Source of the DNA: Euprymna scolopes
Lineage: Eukaryota; Mollusca; Cephalopoda; Sepiida; Sepiolidae
NCBI GenBank assembly: GCA_024364805.1
Contig: CM044503.1
Location: forward strand, 28,580,679 to 28,644,678
DNA: 64,000 nucleotides
Direction: 5' to 3'
Position 1 is the first letter of the stretch. Each line of letters opens with the position of its first letter. The translations under genes were made by a program, and so were the position numbers. This document shows positions 58,558 to 64,000 of this stretch, piece after piece. The notes below the pieces were generated by a model, which made no database searches, was not told where the DNA came from, and worked only from the letters and a program-made list of their open reading frames with translations.

Positions 58558-58918
58558 CTAAAACAATTACTTTAAAATTTAGGGTAGAGGATCAGTTTCA
58601 TATATAAGTTTAGCATAAATGGTTCATTTCCAGTCCACTCTAAATTTTTTAGGTTGTCAATCAAATTTCTTTTACCTCTAACCTTAACTCCAACTATTAT
58701 TCTTATAAGACTACAAAGTTGTATGCCCCCCCCCCAAAAAAAAACTTGCTGAATTTATCTCCTATAGCAAAAATTTGTTTTGTTTAATTGCCTTAAAATG
58801 CTAGAATGGCTCGGAAATGGGGTTCATTTTACGTTAAATTTATATGTGAAACTGACACCCCCACTTAAAATTCGAAAAAATATTTTTGCCAAGTTTTTCA
58901 AGATGTAATTGCGTAAAA
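58558..58918. mobile_element. MITE-like element, copy 2
   Basis: Terminal inverted repeats of about 55 bp: ggatcagtttcatatataag ... ggttcatttcc on the left pairs with ggaaatggggttcatttt ... tatatgtgaaactgac on the right. The inner part shares tttacctctaaccttaactc and gaatttatctcctatagc with 34979-35290. No coding sequence. It lies directly after the tail of LINE copy F. Confidence 0.7.
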
Positions 58919-60689
58919 AAGTAGAATCCCATTGGAGATCTGATTTAACAGAGGGTGTTAATCTACAATAATACCATAATAATAATGATGATACTTATAA
59001 GTTGTTGAAAAGTAAAATTATCTATTTCTAAAAAGAAAAAATTTCAAAATTTTACTGTATATTAAAATAAAAGTTAAAATACAAAGCAAAAATTAATTTT
59101 AAAAAAAAAAGTTAGTAATTAATTTTTAATCCATAAAATAATATATTTTTTAACATCTAGACAGATCTTTGTTGACAAATTTTCATTGTTTTCAATGAAA
59201 GTTTTTTTCAGTCTGTATTGTTTTCGGTGAAAGTTTTTTTTCAGTCTGTACTTGTTTTCTTGTTAGTGTAAGGAAAATGTAACAACTGAACTGCCAAACG
59301 GTTTCAATATTAACAACCGAGAATCATTTTTATTATTAGTCTTTAATTTTATTGTCTTCTGTTGTCTTTATAGTTATAAATATTTTGTTTTACAACCAGT
59401 GGAAACTTAAAAATCTAACCATCAAAATCAAAGTATGGAAACTTAGAATCAAAGGAGAATTGACCCCAAAGTGTGTTCTTACACAAAGCCATAAAAATCT
59501 TTAAATTTATACTTAATTCAGCTCTATAGGAAGCCTTTCAAAACGTCCAAAGTTTTTTGGCTTTGTTTCACACTTTTTGGCTACCTCTTGTAATGTTTGC
59601 CAACGTTAAGGGACCAGATAAAAACCCACCATATAAAAAAAAAAAAATGAAACTGGCAAAAGCCAATAAATGAATAAAAAAAATTTGTATGTTTTACTTT
59701 TAACTTAATTATCATCAATATTTGTCAGTATTTTTCTTGATAAAAATGTTCTTTTTAATTTTTAAACATTTTTCTGAACCTTGTAATTCAATTGCATTCT
59801 TTTTTAACTTGCAAATTTATGCATTTTTTTTTTTTAACTCCAGTAAAATAAATTAATGTCATATTTTGATGTTATAATTAATTTTTAGTTTAAAAACAGT
59901 AAATATTTATTGTTTTATCATTAGTGCCATCAATCGAAAATTTATTTTATAAAAAAAATAATCAAGATTCGTTTTTGGAATCAGAAATTAGGTTCAAATT
60001 ATTCTGAATCCAATACCCCCAAACGTTCTGATATTTTCAAATTTTCAATGCGCATTAACAGTCTCAACACTTAAAAATAATCTTATGCAAAACATAGTTT
60101 TGACATAAAATGATCAACAACAGTTGACCGTCTGTAAAACCTAGCAGACAATTATGCCTTTAAATAATCATGTTTCAAAGTCAAAGTATAATTTCATTAA
60201 TAAAATGTATTATTAAAATATAAGCATGTATTAAAAAAATGATTTGTTATTATAAAGAAATAAAATGCCTGGATTCAAGCCAGCTCATAAGGCATGCAAT
60301 GGTGCCGATTTGGATATTTGTTTGTCAACGTTTTTGTTGTTGCCAATTAAATGTGATTCTTCATTCCAAGCAAAACTGGCAAACTATCAATAGTCTGTCG
60401 ACTTCTGTTGTTGTTGTTCGCCTTTTTAAAGGTTTATAAACAACAGATTATCTCGACTGACTCACCTTGTGGTTAATTTGATGAGAAAAGTTTCACAGTG
60501 AAATGCTTGTAATTGGCTCAATAATCTTTTATTAATAACATTGTCCGACCACTTCTCGTATGTCGGGGGGGGGGGTCTCATGACTATGTAACTTACACAT
60601 TATTTACAATTAGTCGATTCTCTATTTAAATAAAAAAATTGTGATAGCGTAGCGTAAAGTATTAAAAACTTTTAAAATTCTGTTTAAAA
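58919..60689. other. AT-rich stretch, nothing firm
   Basis: 59180-59245 contains a short tandem pair (tgttttc-gtgaaagttttttt-cagtctgta). 59964-60000 matches the reverse of 62247-62282 (gattcgtttttggaatcaga). No gene. Confidence 0.4.
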
Positions 60690-60895
60690 AATAATTTAAT
60701 CTACTGAAATGAGATGAGGTATTAAGTTCATTATTAACAGAGAGATAGAGAGAACAAATACCTAATTAGTGCCCATTCTCTTCTAGCACATCACAAAAAG
60801 TATCTGGTCAGGTTCCCTCTCCTTGCATTTATCATATAATCATATCTCTCTTCATTGGCCTGCTTGCTAATGTGGCTCTTAGCTTCTCTGTCTTT
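60690..60895 (+). repeat. Dispersed repeat shared with 9.8 kb
   Basis: See 9765-9946: the shared words gaaatgaga, acaaata-ctaatta, ctccttgcattt and ttgctaat follow in the same order. Confidence 0.5.
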
Positions 60896-62440
60896 TTTAA
60901 GCTAGGTATACTTATATGTTTATGTATCCAGGATTCACTCCTAAACTAATTAAGTAATAATTATGAATTTTGGAAGACAGCTGTTAGGTACAAGGGGCCT
61001 AAATGTGAGCTAGATTTGATTTTATGGAAGGTGGGTAAAAAGGAGGTTGGAAACTTTTTGTGAAAATTCAGAGTTTTGAGAAATCTTAACAATTCTAGAA
61101 ATCAATAAATATTCTACAATTTTCAGTTCCATTTGAAGTATTTTATTTAAAAATTCAAATATTTCAGATTTGTATTGAATTTGATTCATGGTCATTAGGC
61201 TCTAAGCAAGATTCCCTAAATTTGAATTTTTTTCTTGAGACTCGATTAGTTTAAACCTTAAATTTTAGATATTTTTTTTAATCAAATTAATGCAATGAAT
61301 TTTGATCATAATTGGGAAATTTTATTTTTTATTTACAAAAAAAGAATCTGTCTCAAAATCTGAAAGTTTTGTGTTATTGTTATAATTTTTTACTGTTAAA
61401 TTTTCTATAATCAAATTATTGTAACGGATTTTGATTATAATTGAAATAAAGATTCTACATATAAGATTTAGTCTGAGTATATTTTTATTTTAATCACCAT
61501 AAAGAGACCTGTTCAAGTAATTAATTTTACCTGTCCTGAGACGTGTATTCTAGTTCTTTATAAATCTAAGAGTTAAAACAGAAAGCAAATGTATTTATGT
61601 GATTAGGAAAAATAAAAGGTGAAACAAAAATACATCTAAAAATATTTCTCAAGCAACAGCGGGTACATAAAGCCAATTTTGAATATCTTAGATGTTCATA
61701 TATGTCGGTTGTTTTGACCAAAATAAAAATGACGCTTGTATTTCTGTACAAATTATATCTGCTTCGAAAACACTGTTGAGTGGGTCAACCAAAATGTGTG
61801 AACATATAACAAAGAATTTCTATCTCTCTCTCATTTCGGGGGGTGGGGGGTGGGGTTCTAGGAATGTTAATGATCCTCGTCAGATTGATAGACTTATTAA
61901 CTCGTTTCATTTTCCTCTATGACCATTCTTTCCCTTTGCTAATTTAGCAAATATTTCTCTTTTTGATGACATAATGTTCGCATATCATGTTTTCCTTTTT
62001 TTCTTCTTTTTTTATGATGACCTATGAAAATTCCACAGATTATTTTTAATTCTATATTTGTATTGATCACTACTTATATTTTAAAGATGAACTATTCATT
62101 GTTTGCGCTTCTATTAGTAAATATTATTTGGGCTGGGTACTTTTTGATCATGCATTATATTTCATGAGAGGACAGAACAGATTAGCATTGGGGGGGGGGC
62201 GATTAATTAAAAATTAACAAAATTCAAACTTTTTATAGTGTCAGAAAAGTTTGAGCCTAATTTCTGATTCCAAAAACGATTCTTTTAGTTTGTTTTTTTT
62301 GATAACTTATATTTTCTGGAACAAATGATAAATATACAAATATTGATTTTAAGACTGAAATCTAGATATCATAACAGTGAAATTAGGTAAAAAAAAATCC
62401 CACTAGAAAATGGTATGGGTTTTTACAGTAATCCAAAAAT
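60896..62440. other. AT-rich stretch with a diverged repeat block
   Basis: 61340-61530 shares several words with 17330-17600 (reported there). G-runs near 61840 and 62200. No gene. Confidence 0.35.
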
Positions 62441-62869
62441 TATATGTATATGTATAAAAGGCTATATGTCTGTCTCCATATTTTTAAGCTCTATCTCTTC
62501 AAAACTAAAAGTCACAGAGCGGCACTAGGGGCCTCAAATGATTGGATTTTTCATACACTGTTCTTTCATGGGTTTTTAGCTGGTCAAAATAGATTTTCAG
62601 GGGTCAAAAATGGGTCAAAATTGAAAAAATCTGTATACATTTTGTACATTCATCTTAGTTTATTTTTAATTTTTATCAGTTTATATACGTGTCACATTGC
62701 TACAATGGTAATGTCACCAGCCTTGAATGCTACAGTTTTGCTATGGGTTTTGGTTCTAGCTAATGGCACCCAAATACTTATTTTTTTTTTAAACTTGAAA
62801 TCACAACTATATAATAATATATACAAAATCTGGACAAATTAAAATATCATTGCATATTTTCCCCTGCTA

Positions 62870-62870
<1 letters not shown>
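62441..62870 (+). mobile_element. Non-autonomous Helitron-like element
   Basis: Begins with a tatgtataaaaggctatatg, gtctgtctcc start of the type seen at Helitron 5' ends, and ends cccctgCTAG followed by T (62867-62871), passing into (TA)n at 62871-62911. The inner part resembles 25500-25707. No strong 3' hairpin is visible. Confidence 0.5.

Positions 62871-62911
<41 letters not shown>
62871..62911. repeat. (TA)n microsatellite
   Basis: TA run directly after the Helitron-like terminus. Confidence 0.95.
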
Positions 62912-62913
<2 letters not shown>

Positions 62914-63050
62914 AAATAAGGTGAAATGGATCACAGATTTTTGAATCTATGGTATCAAGTCTTACAAAATATTTTTAGGAGGTAATATTTTTATATAAGA
63001 TAATCTCAGTCAAATAAGAATTGCTCAGTAATACTAGATAGAGCAAAATA

Positions 63051-63253
63051 AAATTTATAGTTTTTTATATTTAAATTTCATTCAGAAAAATATCATTTTT
63101 CAAAGCAAAAAATTTATTATTTGAACAAAGAATACCATTCCAAGTACACAATTCAAATTTAAATTGTATTCTTTGTTCAAATAAATAATTTTTTGTTTTG
63201 AAAAAAATTATATTTTTCTGAATGAAATTAAAACATAAAAAAACTATAAATTT
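63051..63253. repeat. ~200-bp palindrome (foldback element)
   Basis: Arms of about 90 bp, 63051-63139 and 63163-63253, pair along their length with only a few mismatches and small gaps (aaatttatag / ctataaattt at the tips; gaacaaagaatac / gtattctttgttc near the centre). The loop is about 23 nt. No coding sequence and no clear target duplication. Confidence 0.85.
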
Positions 63254-63916
63254 GAAATTAATGGAATCAAGAAATTTAGAACAGAATTGGTAATTGTATC
63301 AGAATGGGTGAAGGGGGCGTATTGGGAGCATCCTATCATTAAAAAGATATTATAACACTTTAATCCTTGCTCGAAAGTCACAGTACCAAGCATATTTTAT
63401 CACATCAGAATTCTATTTTTTACATTATATTAGATTTTGGAACAATTAATTTTAAAATGAATAACATTCTTCATTTTTGACACTTAGCCACAAAAAATAA
63501 TCAGCAATTGCTTTTTATATTTCATCTTTGTTAATAGGATGATCTCTTTTTTTTTTAAATAGTTGTAGAAAGTGATAAGATGCATAGAAATAAAGGTAAA
63601 TGTAACAAAATTAGTTATTGGTTGTGTAAAAGTAAGCGTAAAAATAGTTTAAACAAGAAAATGGAATTTCCCATGTGAAATCAAATTAGAAGTTAGGCTG
63701 ACGTGTAGCAGAAGTTACGTCATGGGATGAAGTATATGGTAGAGAAACTTTTAAGAGTTCCTGGCTCTTGGTAGTTAGATATTAAAGTGATCAGACATCT
63801 TTTTCAAGACTTTCACCAGAGTTTGGTCAGGAGTTCATGTGGATCTGTTGTTAAGGACTATTAAAAATCAACTGAATCAGAAAAAAATAATGGAGTTATT
63901 TGTTGTGCTTTTTTTG

Positions 63917-63952
<36 letters not shown>

Positions 63953-64000
63953 TCCATTATTCCAGCAACAAATAGAATGATGGAAAAAAGATGAATAGCT
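63254..64000. other. AT-rich stretch ending in a poly-T run
   Basis: T32 at 63918-63949. No gene or named repeat. Confidence 0.4.

Noticed and set aside
61692-61922. A 76-codon plus-strand frame
   Set aside because: No recognisable domain, biased composition and a G-run inside; chance is likelier.
44565-64000. Further CAB39 exons
   Set aside because: The next exons should encode conserved helical repeats (for example a QLAQELYN-like stretch); no open frame of that kind is seen on the plus strand.

Overview
The window is AT-rich, intron-dense, repeat-laden animal DNA (introns, splice signals, LINEs, SINEs, Helitrons, mariners, LTR fossils, long TA microsatellites). The mix of Jockey/CR1-type LINEs, RTE-type LINEs, mariner transposases, 5S-headed SINEs and small Helitrons fits a lophotrochozoan, most likely a mollusc such as a cephalopod. 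That placement is an inference from repeat style, not proof.

Only one piece of a host gene is recognisable: the first coding exon of CAB39 (MO25), at 44415-44564 on the plus strand, with a good splice acceptor and donor. No later CAB39 exon is visible, so the next intron probably runs past the end of the window (more than 19 kb). Much of the window is therefore probably upstream DNA or 5' UTR intron of CAB39, then its first coding intron.

Layout. 1-1.1 kb: AT-rich, possible mariner end. 1.1-5.1 kb: old Ty3/gypsy-like LTR fossil (plus). 5.2-9.7 kb: a roughly 600-bp repeat in two copies around an old LINE, with a 5S-headed SINE against the second copy. 9.95-16.46 kb: a LINE split by a Ty3/gypsy LTR element (minus), one LTR of which carries a small inverted-repeat element. 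16.5-20.3 kb: mostly unexplained AT-rich DNA, a tandem pair, a 5S SINE. 20.35-22.35 kb: LINE (minus). 23.6-30.6 kb: Helitron-like elements, including two copies in opposite orientation, often touching TA microsatellites. 31.4-35.5 kb: LINE scrap, 5S SINE, tandem-array Helitron, and an unclassified repeat with a solo LTR inside it. 36-44 kb: further LINE scraps, another Helitron end, a foldback element, a SINE with a perfect 15-bp target duplication, and a tRNA-derived SINE. 44.4 kb: CAB39 exon. 44.7-51 kb: palindrome, three mariner remnants, nested LINE copies, and a chimeric SINE insertion carrying sequence transduced from 43 kb. 51.1-54.3 kb: second copy of the unclassified repeat and a second LINE family. 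55.6-58.55 kb: AT minisatellite and the best preserved LINE. 58.6-64 kb: MITE, other repeats, a Helitron and a 200-bp palindrome.

The most informative signals are nested-insertion records. The clearest is a retroposed SINE whose parent, parent flank, target duplication and template switch can all be read inside this one window.
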